A DNA stretch of 64,000 bases. Source: Azospirillum agricola (GTDB lineage: Bacteria > Pseudomonadota > Alphaproteobacteria > Azospirillales > Azospirillaceae). Position 1 is the stretch's first letter. Each line of letters opens with the position of its first letter. Under the pieces are notes generated by a model. It ran no database searches. It had not been told where the DNA came from and saw only the letters and a program-made list of their open reading frames with translations. Location of the stretch: positions 97,963-161,962 of the forward strand of contig NZ_JAGINM010000018.1 of the NCBI RefSeq assembly GCF_017876095.1, read 5' to 3'. Below, one piece after another: positions 28,043-39,071 of the stretch. The position numbers were made by a program, and so were the translations under genes.

Positions 28043-28960
28043 ATGGCAGACCGCGACACGACCGACACCGGCCGCACCGGCACCCATTCCGCGTCTGCGG
28101 GAATGGGCACGGGCGACACGGTGGCGGGCCTGAAACAGTCCATCGGCCGCGCCGCCAGCGAGGCAGCCGACACGGCGATGGACACCGGCCGCGAGGCCGT
28201 CGGGTCGGCCCAGGGCCGCATCCGCTCGCTGCTGGAACAGCAGACCGACCGCGCCGCCGACCAGTTGGGCGGCGTCGCCAGCGCGCTCCACAAGGCCGCC
28301 GATCATCTGAACGCCGAAAACAACGGCACCGCCGCCCAATACGCCGTGCAGGCCGCCGACCGTGTCGAGCGGGTGGCCGACATGCTGCGTCATTCCAGCC
28401 TGGACGACATCGTCGGCGAGGTCGAGGGCTTCGCCCGCCGCCAGCCGGAGATCTTCATCGGCGGCGCCTTCGCGCTCGGTTTCCTGGCCGCGCGCTTCAT
28501 CAAGAGTTCCGGCGAGCGCCGCCTGCACGGCCACACCGGCAGCGGCACGCTCCACAGCCGCACGGCCGAGACCGCCGGACGCAACGCGCGGCGCAGCGCC
28601 GATTACCGCACGGCCGAAGGCAGCGGCCGCGCCATGGCCGGCGGCATCGCCGACTCCGCCCTGCGCACACCGCGCCGCGCCGCCGACCTGGGCCAGGGCA
28701 CCGGTTCGCCGCTCAACACCCCCGGCAGCACCCACGGCATCGGCGCCCAGACCAGCGGAATGCCCAAGCCGGCGACCGGCCTGCCGCTGTCGCGCGCTCC
28801 GGGGTCGGTGAGCGGTCACAACCCGCCGCCGACGGGCAGCGGCTCCGCCGAGACGGCCCTGGGCAGCGCCACCATCAAGACGGCGGACATCGGGACGACC
28901 AACGTCAAGCCGGCCGACGTGAAACCGGTCGACATCAAGCCGGCGGGGCAACGGCCATGA
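28043..28960 (+). CDS. Alanine-rich membrane-associated protein, stress-type
   Basis: A 305-aa protein with amphipathic Ala/Asp-rich helices (about 30-130), one short hydrophobic segment (about 150-165, IFIGGAFALGFLAARFI) and a low-complexity tail ending in repeated KPADVKPVDIKPA motifs. GAGGAGG precedes the start. It resembles 'nutrient deprivation-induced' proteins of alphaproteobacteria, which is only a family impression. It overlaps the holin-X-like gene (ATGA), and with the DUF3618 gene forms a three-gene set often seen together. Confidence 0.7.
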   Translation: MADRDTTDTGRTGTHSASAGMGTGDTVAGLKQSIGRAASEAADTAMDTGREAVGSAQGRIRSLLEQQTDRAADQLGGVASALHKAADHLNAENNGTAAQYAVQAADRVERVADMLRHSSLDDIVGEVEGFARRQPEIFIGGAFALGFLAARFIKSSGERRLHGHTGSGTLHSRTAETAGRNARRSADYRTAEGSGRAMAGGIADSALRTPRRAADLGQGTGSPLNTPGSTHGIGAQTSGMPKPATGLPLSRAPGSVSGHNPPPTGSGSAETALGSATIKTADIGTTNVKPADVKPVDIKPAGQRP

Positions 28961-29388
28961 GCGCGGCCGAGAACCGCTACGACGATCCCCGTCGCCCCGA
29001 TCCCCGGCAGGACCGGCCGCTGGCCGGCCTGTTCGCCGATCTGGCGCGCGAGACGACCAACCTCGCCCGCTCGGAGATCGCCCTGGCCAAGGCCGAACTC
29101 AGCGACAAGGCGGCCGAGGCGGCCGGCGGAGTCGCCTACATCGCCATCGGCGGTCTGGTCGCCTTCGCGGGCGTCCTGGTCCTGTTGGCGTCGGCGGTTC
29201 TCGGCCTGTCCACCGTGCTGGAGCCCTGGCTGGCCGCGCTGATCGTCGGCGTCGCCGTCGCCGCGATCGGAGGCATTCTGGCCTATGTCGGCAAGAACCG
29301 GCTGAAGCCCGAGAATCTCCGTCCCCGGCGCACCATCGGCACGCTGAACGACGACAAGCGCTGGGCCGAATCCCAGCTCGCCCGCTAG
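28957..29388 (+). CDS. Phage-holin-superfamily-III-like membrane protein
   Basis: A 143-aa protein with a hydrophilic N-terminus, an amphipathic helix (LARETTNLARSEIALAKAEL) and two adjacent membrane helices (about 60-85 and 90-110) joined by a short turn. This is the Phage_holin_3_6/DUF1469 layout, common in non-phage chromosomal stress operons. No phage genes are nearby, so a holin role is unlikely. It overlaps the upstream gene by ATGA and is followed 20 bp later by the DUF3618 gene. Confidence 0.8.
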   Translation: MSAAENRYDDPRRPDPRQDRPLAGLFADLARETTNLARSEIALAKAELSDKAAEAAGGVAYIAIGGLVAFAGVLVLLASAVLGLSTVLEPWLAALIVGVAVAAIGGILAYVGKNRLKPENLRPRRTIGTLNDDKRWAESQLAR

Positions 29389-29408
29389 CCGCTTGAGTTG
29401 AGTCCCCG

Positions 29409-30407
29409 ATGACCCGCCCGGATGCCGGCACCGGCAACACTCCCCCCGACCTCGACCGCCTGGAGGGCGAGATCCGCGCCAGCCGCGCGCGCATCGACGG
29501 CACCGTCGACGCGCTGCGCGGCCGGATGGCGCGTCTTTCCCCCCGCACCCTGATGGAGCGCAAGATGAGCCACAGCTACACCTCCCCCGACCACGGGTCC
29601 GACCGCGACCAGCGCGACCGGCATGGTCAGCCGGCACGCAACACCTACCGCCCGGCCCACGCCCCGTCGTCGATGATGGGCAGCGTCACCAGCAACCCGA
29701 TCCCGCTGGCGCTGATCGGCGTCGGCCTCGGCTGGCTGGCGCTGTCGACCAGCGGCTACGACCGCCGCATCGCCCGCAGCAGCACCCTGCGTTCGGTGCG
29801 CCATCGCGCCGAGGACGCCGTCGGCTACGCCCGCGACACCCTGAGCAGCGCCACCGACAGCGTGCGCAGCGCCGCCAGCTCGGCCTATGACAGCGCGTCG
29901 GAGGCCGTCGGCGGCGCCTACGACAGCGCGTCGAACGCGGTGGGCGGGGCATACGACAGCGCCTCCAGCGCGGTCGGCAGCGCCTATGACAGCGCCAGCA
30001 GCGCGGTGGGCGGTTCCTCCAACCGTGTCGCGAATCGCGGGCCGGGCGCCGCGCCCTCGACCTCGCACTCCAGCTTCCATGTGCGCGAGCGCATGCACGA
30101 CGTCTCGACCGGCTTCTGGGACATGGTGGAGGATCATCCGATGGTCGCCGGCGCCATGGGCGTGGCGCTGGGTGCCGCCATCGGCGCCGCCCTGCCCTCC
30201 ACCCAGTCCGAGAGCCGCTGGGTCGGCCCCTACGCCGACGAGGCGACCGAGCGCGCCAAGACGCTGGCCATGGACGCGCTGGACCGCGGCACCCGCGCCG
30301 CCCAGGCCGCCGTCGAGGCCGCCAAGGAGGAGGTGACCGAGGCGGCCTCGTCCACCGCCGACGCGGCCCGCAGCGCCGCCCGCGAGGAGGCGAAGAAGCC
30401 GGCCTGA
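29409..30407 (+). CDS. DUF3618-domain protein with 11-residue repeats
   Basis: A 332-aa protein. Residues about 14-60 match the DUF3618 helix (LEGEIRASRARIDGTVDAL), a short hydrophobic segment is at about 95-115, four tandem 11-residue units of the AYDSASxAVGG type occupy 159-202, a glycine-rich hydrophobic hairpin (MVAGAMGVALGAAIGAAL) follows near 245, and the tail is Ala/Glu helix. The 11-mer repeats resemble LEA or apolipoprotein amphipathic helices, suggesting membrane-surface binding under stress. A terminator follows. Confidence 0.75.
   Translation: MTRPDAGTGNTPPDLDRLEGEIRASRARIDGTVDALRGRMARLSPRTLMERKMSHSYTSPDHGSDRDQRDRHGQPARNTYRPAHAPSSMMGSVTSNPIPLALIGVGLGWLALSTSGYDRRIARSSTLRSVRHRAEDAVGYARDTLSSATDSVRSAASSAYDSASEAVGGAYDSASNAVGGAYDSASSAVGSAYDSASSAVGGSSNRVANRGPGAAPSTSHSSFHVRERMHDVSTGFWDMVEDHPMVAGAMGVALGAAIGAALPSTQSESRWVGPYADEATERAKTLAMDALDRGTRAAQAAVEAAKEEVTEAASSTADAARSAAREEAKKPA
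29883..30014 (+). repeat. Four tandem 33-bp units inside the DUF3618 gene
   Basis: Four in-frame 33-bp repeats encode AYDSASEAVGG, AYDSASNAVGG, AYDSASSAVGS and AYDSASSAVGG. The units differ at synonymous and a few non-synonymous sites, so they are not a very recent expansion. Confidence 0.85.
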
Positions 30408-30446
30408 CCCGCGGGCTTCCATCCTGTTTCCATCCGACGGCCTTGA

Positions 30447-30482
30447 GCCCCGCGCCACCCCGGTGCGGGGCCTCTTTCGTTT
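30447..30482 (+). terminator. Intrinsic terminator after the DUF3618 gene
   Basis: GCCCCGC (30447-30453) pairs with GCGGGGC (30465-30471), extendable by three pairs inward, and is followed by CTCTTTCGTTT. It separates the stress genes from the SUF operon. The rest of the 298-bp gap (30408-30705) holds the SUF promoter. Confidence 0.75.
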
Positions 30483-30620
30483 CGGAAGGACCGCAACCGA
30501 GGGCGCCGCCGCGACGCAGCGGCGCAGTCTATTTTCGTGTTGCGCGCTGACGCATGGCTGGGTTGTATACCCAAGCGGGCAGATCGGGCATTCCACCCCC
30601 TTGCCCAGCCACGCTTTTGC

Positions 30621-30669
30621 TTGACATAGGACCTAAGTAGGCCATCTAATCAGGACTAATTTAGTCCTG
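30621..30669 (+). promoter_or_regulatory. SUF operon promoter with Rrf2-type operator
   Basis: TTGACA (30621-30626), an 18-bp spacer and TCTAAT (30645-30650) form a good sigma-70 promoter in an unusually A/T-rich stretch. Immediately downstream lies CAGGACTAA-T-TTAGTCCTG (30651-30669), a 9+9 bp inverted repeat at the start point. A degenerate half (AGGACCTAA) overlaps the spacer. The layout fits autorepression by the Rrf2 protein encoded next. Confidence 0.78.
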
Positions 30670-30705
30670 TATTCGGAGCCTGTCCTTGTCCATCGGGGTG
30701 CGCCC

Positions 30706-31158
30706 ATGATCCGGCTCAGCAAGCTGACCGACTACGCCATCGTCGTCCTGAGCGAGATGGCGCGCCATGCCGGCACGGTCCACACCGTGTCGCTGCTGGC
30801 GGAGCGCACCGGCGTGCCCGCGCCGACGGTCGCCAAGCTGATGAAAGCGCTGACGCCCGCCGGGCTGACGACCTCGCAACGCGGGGCCGCTGGCGGTTAT
30901 GCGCTCAGCCGGGCCGCCGATGCAATATCCATCGCGGAGATCATCACCGCGCTCGATGGCCCGATCGCGCTGACCGCCTGCGTCGACGGCGCCGACAGCC
31001 AGTGCGGGGTCGAGCGGCTCTGCCCGATGCGGGGCGGCTGGGAGAAGGTCAACCGCGCCATCCGCGGCGCGCTGGAGGAGGTCACCCTGGCCGACATGAT
31101 GGTCCCCGTCACCTTCCCGGCCCCCGCCGCCGCGCCTTCGGCGCAGCCGGCGCACTAA
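30706..31158 (+). CDS. Rrf2-family Fe-S-sensing regulator of the SUF operon
   Basis: A 150-aa Rrf2/IscR-type regulator. The winged helix-turn-helix covers about 1-65 (VSLLAERTGVPAPTVAKLMKAL) and three cysteines that could hold a [2Fe-2S] cluster are Cys92, Cys100 and Cys106. Their spacing is C-x7-C-x5-C, slightly longer than the C-x5-C-x5-C of E. coli IscR. It heads the suf operon, 28 bp before sufB, and a matching dyad lies at its own promoter. It probably represses suf when cluster supply is sufficient. Confidence 0.88.
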   Translation: MIRLSKLTDYAIVVLSEMARHAGTVHTVSLLAERTGVPAPTVAKLMKALTPAGLTTSQRGAAGGYALSRAADAISIAEIITALDGPIALTACVDGADSQCGVERLCPMRGGWEKVNRAIRGALEEVTLADMMVPVTFPAPAAAPSAQPAH

Positions 31159-31186
31159 CCCAATTCTCACGAGAACGAGGCAAGCC

Positions 31187-32671
<1,485 letters not shown>

Positions 32672-32765
32672 CGCCCGCGCCCGCCGCCCGCTCGCGGAAT
32701 CTCGACAGCCAGTCTCCGGAACAGCGCAGACACCCCGGACAGCCGAACGCCTGAAGGACCGAACC

Positions 32766-33517
<752 letters not shown>

Positions 33518-33518
<1 letters not shown>

Positions 33519-34873
33519 TGGCGACGATGACGACCACCTATTCGACGCGCGGCGCCGACCCGGCGACGGCCCCCGCCTTCCTGGCGCCGCTCGACCATCT
33601 GCGGAGCGGCCTGCCGGGGGCGGCGCTGTCCTGGGTGCGCGACCTGCGCGAGCAGGGCCGCGAGCGCTTCGCCGCCGTCGGTCTGCCGACCGTGCGCAAC
33701 GAGAGCTGGCGCTACACCAACCTGCGCGATCTCGGCAAGCTCACCTTCCAGCCGGCCGTCACCGCCGACAGCGACGCCTGCTTCGACGTGCTGCCGACCG
33801 TCCGCCCCGAGGGTCACGGCCCCCGCCTGGTCTTCGTCGACGGCCGTTTCCGCGCCGAGCTGTCCTCGACCGAGGGACTGCCCGCCGGCGTCGAACTGCT
33901 GAGCCTCGCCACCGCGCTGACCGACCATGGCGATCTGGTCGGCGACCACATCGGCCGCCTCGCCGCCGCCGACGACCGGCCGCTGGTCGCGCTCAACAGC
34001 GCCTATCTGGCCGACGGCCCGGTCCTGCGCATCCCGCGCGGCGTCGCGCTGGCCCAACCGATCGAGCTGGTCTTCGTCTCGGTCGGCGCCGAGGGTCGGG
34101 CGACCTCCTTCCACCCGCGCACGTTGATCGTCGCCGAGGCGGGGAGCCGCGCCGTGGTGGTCGAGCATCATGTCGGCTGCGGCACCGGCACGACGCTGGC
34201 CAACCACGTCGCCGAGATCTTCGTCGGCGAGGGCGCCACGCTGCACCATTACAAGGCCCAGCGCGAGGGCGGCGCCGCCTTCCACCTGTCGCACACGGCG
34301 GCGACGGTGGCGAAGGACGGCTGCTACGACAACTTCATCCTGACGCTGGGCGGCCGGCTGTCGCGCAACGAGGTGGTCAGCACGCTGGCCGGCACCGACG
34401 CGCGGACCCATGTCAGCGGCGGCTACATGGTGCGCGGCAACCAACACGCCGACACCACCACCCTGATCGACCACGCCCAGCCCAACGGCACCAGCCGCGA
34501 GGTCTACAAGGGCGTCATCGACGACACCGCCCGCGCCGTCTTCCAGGGCAAGATCATCGTCCGCCCGCAAGCCCAGAAGACCGACGGGCACCAGTTGAAC
34601 CGCGCCCTGCTGCTGTCCGACACGGCGGAGATCGACGCCAAGCCGGAGCTGGAGATCCACGCCGACGACGTCAAATGCAGCCACGGCTGCACCGCCGGCG
34701 AACTGGACGACAACGCGCTCTTCTACCTGCGCGCCCGCGGCATCGACCAGGAGACCGCGCGCGGCCTGCTGATCGGCGCCTTCCTGGCCGAGGCCATGGA
34801 GGAGATCGCCGAGGAACCCATCCGCGAGGCCTTCCACTCCCTCGTCGCCGGTTGGTTGGAGGAAAAACGCTGA
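33518..34873 (+). CDS. sufD: Fe-S cluster assembly subunit SufD
   Basis: A 451-aa SufD, the SufB paralogue that completes the scaffold and helps iron entry. The C-terminal KPELEIHADDVKCSHGCTAGELDDNALFYLRARG-type region (given here in part) includes the conserved Cys-Ser-His-Gly near residue 390. A GTG one codon earlier (33515) is also in frame; I prefer the ATG at 33518, which overlaps the sufC stop. The stop overlaps the sufS start. Confidence 0.94.
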
Positions 34874-36156
34874 TGCCCGAAGCCGACGCCATCCTGTCCG
34901 CCCAAAAAGCCATTGGGGCCTACGACGTTGCCCGCGTCCGCGAGGATTTCCCGATCCTCGGCCGCAGCGTCCACGCCCGGAAGGGAAAGCCCGGAAAGCC
35001 GCTGGTCTATCTCGACAGCGGCGCCTCGGCCCACAAGCCGCGCCAAGTGATCCAGGCGATGACCCGCTTCCTGGAGGAGGATTACTCCAACATCCACCGG
35101 GGCGTGCATTTCCTGTCGCAGACCGCCACCGACCAGTTCGAGGCGGTGCGGACCAAGGTCGCGCGCTTCATCAACGCGCCGTCGGACCGCAACATCGTCT
35201 TCACCCGCAGCTCGACCGAGGCGATCAACCTCGTGGCGGCCAGCTACGGCCGGACCTTCCTGTCGGAGGGTGACGAAATCATCCTGTCGATCATGGAGCA
35301 CCACGCCAACATCGTGCCGTGGCAGCTTCTCCAGGCCGACAAGAAGATCGTCATCAAGGTGGTGCCCTGCGACGAGGACGGCGTCCTCGACCTCGACGCC
35401 TACAAGAGCCTGTTGTCCGACCGCACCAAGCTGGTGGCGATCACCCACTGCTCCAACGTGCTGGGCACGGTGACGCCGGCCAGGACCATCGCGGCGCTGG
35501 CGCACGAGCGCGGCGTCCCGGTGCTGTTCGACGGCAGCCAGGCGGTGGTGCACGGCCGGGTCGACGTGCAGGACATCGACGCCGACTTCTACGTCTTCAC
35601 CGCCCACAAGCTCTACGGCCCGACGGGGCTGGGCGTGCTCTACGGCAAGTACGACATCCTCAAGCGCATGCCCCCCTACCAGGGCGGCGGCGACATGATC
35701 GAGTCGGTCAGCTTCGAGGGCACCACCTTCAAGGCGCCGCCCGCCCGCTTCGAGGCCGGCACCCCGCCGATCACCGAGGTCATCGGTTTCGGCGCCGCGC
35801 TCGACTACATCGAGGCGCTCGGCCGCGACGCCATCGCCGCGCATGAGCACGACCTGCTGAAGTACGCCACGCAGCAGCTCTCCCAGATCGAGGGGTTGCG
35901 CATCATCGGCACGGCGCCGGGCAAGGGGCCGATCGTCTCCTTCGCGCTCGACGGCGTCCACCCGCACGATGTCGGCACCATCGTCGACCAGTACGGCGTT
36001 GCCGTCCGCGTCGGGCGCCATTGCGCCGAGCCGCTGGCCGAGCGGTTCGGCGTCGGCCCGACGGTCCGCGCCTCCTTCGGCCTCTACAACACCCGCGCGG
36101 AGGCCGACGCGCTGGTGGAATCGCTCCAGGCGGTCAAGGAGTTCTTCGGAGCATGA
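34873..36156 (+). CDS. sufS: Group II cysteine desulfurase SufS
   Basis: A 427-aa PLP enzyme that releases sulfur from cysteine as a persulfide on Cys384 (VGRHCAEPL). The PLP lysine is in YVFTAHKLYGPTGLGVLY near residue 245. There are about 20 extra residues before the conserved DFPILGRSV start. It overlaps sufD (TGATG) and sufU (ATGA). Group II enzymes need a partner, which here is the SufU-type protein encoded next, since sufE is absent. Confidence 0.95.
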   Translation: MPEADAILSAQKAIGAYDVARVREDFPILGRSVHARKGKPGKPLVYLDSGASAHKPRQVIQAMTRFLEEDYSNIHRGVHFLSQTATDQFEAVRTKVARFINAPSDRNIVFTRSSTEAINLVAASYGRTFLSEGDEIILSIMEHHANIVPWQLLQADKKIVIKVVPCDEDGVLDLDAYKSLLSDRTKLVAITHCSNVLGTVTPARTIAALAHERGVPVLFDGSQAVVHGRVDVQDIDADFYVFTAHKLYGPTGLGVLYGKYDILKRMPPYQGGGDMIESVSFEGTTFKAPPARFEAGTPPITEVIGFGAALDYIEALGRDAIAAHEHDLLKYATQQLSQIEGLRIIGTAPGKGPIVSFALDGVHPHDVGTIVDQYGVAVRVGRHCAEPLAERFGVGPTVRASFGLYNTRAEADALVESLQAVKEFFGA

Positions 36157-36626
36157 TGGACGATCTGCGCGAGCTGTATCAGGAAGTCATCCTGGACCAC
36201 GGCAAGAATCCCCGCAACTTCCGCCATCCCGACGATTCCAACCGCGAGGCGAAGGGCGAGAACCCGATGTGCGGCGACCGGTTCATGGTCTATCTGACCC
36301 TGAAGGACGGGGTGGTGGCGGACGTCGCCTTCCAGGGGCGCGGCTGCGCCATCTCGACCGCCAGCGCCTCGATGATGACGGAGCTGGTGCAGGGCAAGAC
36401 GGCCGAGGAGGCCGAGACCCTGTTCCACACCTTCCACGAGCTCTGCACCAAGGACGAGGACGAGCAGGGCGCCCATGGCGAGGTGGACGAGGAGACCATG
36501 GAAAAGCTGATGGTCATGTCGGGCGTTCGTCAATTCCCGGTGCGCGTGAAGTGCGCGACCCTGGCGTGGCACGCCATGAACGCGGCGCTGCACGGCCAGG
36601 ACTCCGCGTCCAGCGACCAGTTTTGA
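36153..36626 (+). CDS. sufU: SufU-type scaffold/sulfurtransferase
   Basis: A 157-aa IscU/SufU-fold protein. Ligand residues are Cys40 and Asp42 (NPMCGD), Cys65 (GRGCAIS) and Cys134 (VKCATLAWH). The insertion between the second and third cysteines marks it as SufU rather than IscU; SufU proteins accept persulfide from SufS through zinc-ligand swapping. It starts within the sufS stop; ATGATG gives two adjacent possible starts. Confidence 0.93.
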   Translation: MMDDLRELYQEVILDHGKNPRNFRHPDDSNREAKGENPMCGDRFMVYLTLKDGVVADVAFQGRGCAISTASASMMTELVQGKTAEEAETLFHTFHELCTKDEDEQGAHGEVDEETMEKLMVMSGVRQFPVRVKCATLAWHAMNAALHGQDSASSDQF

Positions 36627-36642
36627 GAGAGGGGTGACCGCG

Positions 36643-37077
36643 ATGACCGAAAACGCCCTGAGCCGGTTGGCCAACAACAGCGAGACGTCGGCGCAAGCGG
36701 CGGCGCCAGTGGCAGCGGAGGCGGCTCCCGAGAAGGCGAACCCGCTGGCCCCGCCCCCCGGCTACGACCCGCGCGAAGAACTCATGGACCGCGTCGTGGC
36801 GGCGATCAAGACCTGCTACGACCCCGAGATCCCGGTGGACATCTGGGAACTCGGCCTGATCTACCGTGTCGACATGGATGGCCAGCGCAACGTCGAGATT
36901 GACATGACGCTGACCAGCCCCATGTGTCCGGTGGCTGGCGAGCTTCCCGAACAGGTCCGCCAAGCCGTGCTGGGCGTGGAGGACGTCAACGAGGTCAAGA
37001 TCGACCTCGTCTGGGAGCCGCCATGGCACCAGGGCATGATGTCCGAGGTCGCCCGCCTGCAACTGGATATGTTCTGA
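36643..37077 (+). CDS. sufT: SUF-associated MIP18/DUF59 protein SufT
   Basis: A 144-aa protein with an Ala/Pro-rich N-terminal extension (about 1-40) and a MIP18-family domain (VVAAIKTCYDPEIPVDIWEL, then MTLTSPMCPVAGELP). SufT acts in Fe-S maturation or carrier function. GAGAGAGGGG precedes the ATG at 36643; a GTG at 36634 is possible but less well placed. It lies between sufU and sufA. Confidence 0.9.
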   Translation: MTENALSRLANNSETSAQAAAPVAAEAAPEKANPLAPPPGYDPREELMDRVVAAIKTCYDPEIPVDIWELGLIYRVDMDGQRNVEIDMTLTSPMCPVAGELPEQVRQAVLGVEDVNEVKIDLVWEPPWHQGMMSEVARLQLDMF

Positions 37078-37099
37078 GTCTTTTCAGGAGACCACCGCC

Positions 37100-37444
37100 A
37101 TGGCCCGTTCGCTCCCCAAGGCGCTCACCATCACCGACAGCGCCGCCGACCGCGTCAAGGCGCTGATGTCGAAGGCCACCGACGACATCGTCGGCCTGCG
37201 CATCGGCGTGAAGGCACGCGGCTGCTCCGGCCTCAGCTACGACGTCCAGTACGCCAAGGAGAAGCTGAAGTTCGACGAGGTGGTGGAGGACAAGGGCGTC
37301 ACCATCCTGATCGACCCCGCCGCCGTGATGTTCCTGATCGGCAGCGAGATGGATTACGTGGACGACAAGTTCCAGACCGGCTTCGTCTTCAAGAATCCGA
37401 ACGAGAAGGGCCGCTGCGGCTGCGGCGAGAGCTTCCACGTCTGA
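37100..37444 (+). CDS. sufA: A-type Fe-S carrier SufA
   Basis: A 114-aa HesB/IscA-family carrier that passes clusters to target proteins. The three ligands are Cys42 (ARGCSGLSY), Cys106 and Cys108 (CGCGESFHV). TCAGGAG precedes the start. It is the last suf gene; a G+C-rich hairpin follows. Confidence 0.95.
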   Translation: MARSLPKALTITDSAADRVKALMSKATDDIVGLRIGVKARGCSGLSYDVQYAKEKLKFDEVVEDKGVTILIDPAAVMFLIGSEMDYVDDKFQTGFVFKNPNEKGRCGCGESFHV

Positions 37445-37445
37445 T

Positions 37446-37474
37446 CCGTACCGCCCCATCACAGGGGCGGACGG
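37446..37474. terminator. Hairpin between sufA and the convergent SGNH gene
   Basis: CCGCCCC (37451-37457) pairs with GGGGCGG (37464-37470) across ATCACA, with outer CCG/CGG pairing. The tail on the plus strand (TGTCCTTCTC) is only mildly T-rich. It can serve both convergent units. Confidence 0.6.
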
Positions 37475-37482
37475 TGTCCTTC

Positions 37483-38277
37483 TCAGTCCGCCCGCCCCTG
37501 CTGCGGGCGGATGGCGTCCTCGATCCCGGCGGCCAGCGTGCGGGCGACACAGTCATAGCCGGCGTCGCTCTGATGAACCCCGTCCGGCCCGATGAGCTGG
37601 CCGACGGTCATCCGCTTGCTTTCCACCAGATCCCGCATGACCGCGAAGCGTTGGAACAGGCCGACATGCTCGTCGGCCGCCACATGGGCGATCTGCGCCA
37701 GCATCGCGTCGGTGCGGTCCTTGGCGAGCATCCGCGGCGCGTATTGCAGATCCATCAGCACGACGTCGAGGCCGGCGGCCTGTGCCTGCTCCACGCCGCG
37801 CCGGACGGATTTCTCGCTCAGCGCGAAATCGCCGTCGCGCAGGACGGTGTTTGCCCCGACCTGCCAGATCAGCAGGTCGGCGTTCTGGGCCAGCACGTCG
37901 CTGCCGATCCGCTCCACCGTCTGGTCGTCGGTTTCGCCGTTGATCCCCTTGTTGAGGACGCTCACCTCGACCGACCCGGCCCACTGGTGCAGGTAATGGG
38001 CAAGGCGGGCCGGGTAGGTCCGGTCCGGCGCGCTCGCCCCGGCGCCGGCCGTCGATGAGGAACCGAGCGCCACGATCCGCACCGGAAGCCCCGAGGCGAG
38101 GCGCTCAGCCACCCGTGGCAGATAGGCGGCGAGGCTGGTCCTCGCCTTCGGCACTTGGCAGGCGCTGGCCGGCGGCGCCTCGGGCCCCGCCGCCATCACC
38201 GTCCCCAATCCCCCGAACACCCCTCCCGAAACCCCGAAAACCACCGTCAGAACCGAAAAAAGCCCCCTGCGGATCAA
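37483..38277 (-). CDS. Exported SGNH-family hydrolase, catalytic set complete
   Basis: A 264-aa periplasmic SGNH/GDSL esterase or acyltransferase. A signal peptide covers about 1-32 (ending GTVMAAG). Block I is IVALGSSSTAGAG (nucleophile Ser), block III GAN lies in LIWQVGANTVLR, and block V is GPDGVHQSDAGY (Asp and His). The start is TTG at 38277, which overlaps the stop of the upstream gene (TTGA) and has AGGAGG eight bases before it; starting at the internal ATG 38196 would delete the signal peptide. It is the last gene of a three-gene operon with an OpgC-like acyltransferase. O-acetyl removal from or transfer to a periplasmic glycan is inferred. Confidence 0.82.
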   Translation of the reverse strand: MIRRGLFSVLTVVFGVSGGVFGGLGTVMAAGPEAPPASACQVPKARTSLAAYLPRVAERLASGLPVRIVALGSSSTAGAGASAPDRTYPARLAHYLHQWAGSVEVSVLNKGINGETDDQTVERIGSDVLAQNADLLIWQVGANTVLRDGDFALSEKSVRRGVEQAQAAGLDVVLMDLQYAPRMLAKDRTDAMLAQIAHVAADEHVGLFQRFAVMRDLVESKRMTVGQLIGPDGVHQSDAGYDCVARTLAAGIEDAIRPQQGRAD

Positions 38278-39071
38278 TGCGCCGCCCTCCTGGCATGGTC
38301 GATCATGGACACGATGCTCTCGGCCAGCAATTGACCGACGCAGCGATGCACGAACTCGTAGGCGTCCTGCTTGGCCTGCACGTCCGCCTCGCCGAAATCG
38401 ACGCGGCCGGTTTCCACCCAGTGGCGCATGATGTCGTAGCGCGGAAAATGGAAGACCTCCGCGTTCTGCGACAACCACGCCATATAGGACAGGTAAGGGG
38501 CGAAATCGATCAGCTGTGCCGTGTGCATGCTGTACTGCATGTCCATGATCACGAGATCGGCGCCTTGCCGCACCACGCCGTCGATTCCCCGGTTCAGCGC
38601 CCCGCCGAAGCTTTCCGGATCGAGGTTGCGCATCGCGTCCACGGTGCCGGTCTGCCAGACCACCAGCGCCGGCTGCCGCTCTCCCACCGCCCGCAGCAGG
38701 GGTTCCAGCATGGCCGGCGCCGCCGCGCCCGGCAGGTTCATGACCTCGACCTCGATCCGGCGGCCCGGCAGGCGCCGCTTCAGTTCCCCCTTCAGCCAGA
38801 CCGGGTAGCCCGATGCCGGCGGCCGGGTGCTCGGCTTGACCGAGTTCACGATCAGCACCGACAACGGCAACCCGCTGTCGATCCGCTCGCGCACCCGCGG
38901 CAGACCGGCGTCGACGGTCGTCAACACCGAATCCGGCACCCGGCACGCCTCATCCACCAACGATTCCGCCCACACGGATCCCGCCAAGGTCTGGCTCCCG
39001 GCGCCGGCCGACATGCCCATCAGGAGGGCGGCGGCCAGCAGAGGAAGGCGTCGCCCGGCACGTCGTCTCAT
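38274..39071 (-). CDS. Exported SGNH-fold protein with degenerate active site
   Basis: A 265-aa paralogue of the following gene, with a signal peptide (about 1-26, LLAAALLMGMSAGAGSQ). The fold is recognisable (VVWQTGTVDAMRNL, DLVIMDMQYSMHTAQL), but block I reads LIVNSVKPS instead of a G-S/D-S motif and block III has TGTVD where the partner has VGANT, so the catalytic Asn is missing. Ser77 and a C-terminal DAYEFVH remain. It may be a binding or partner protein rather than an enzyme. ATGA links it to the acyltransferase gene upstream and TTGA to the active paralogue downstream. Confidence 0.75.
   Translation of the reverse strand: MRRRAGRRLPLLAAALLMGMSAGAGSQTLAGSVWAESLVDEACRVPDSVLTTVDAGLPRVRERIDSGLPLSVLIVNSVKPSTRPPASGYPVWLKGELKRRLPGRRIEVEVMNLPGAAAPAMLEPLLRAVGERQPALVVWQTGTVDAMRNLDPESFGGALNRGIDGVVRQGADLVIMDMQYSMHTAQLIDFAPYLSYMAWLSQNAEVFHFPRYDIMRHWVETGRVDFGEADVQAKQDAYEFVHRCVGQLLAESIVSMIDHARRAAH

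Noticed and set aside
28957..29388. Prophage holin
   Set aside because: The fold matches holin superfamily III, but no endolysin or phage structural gene is nearby and the neighbours are chromosomal stress proteins.
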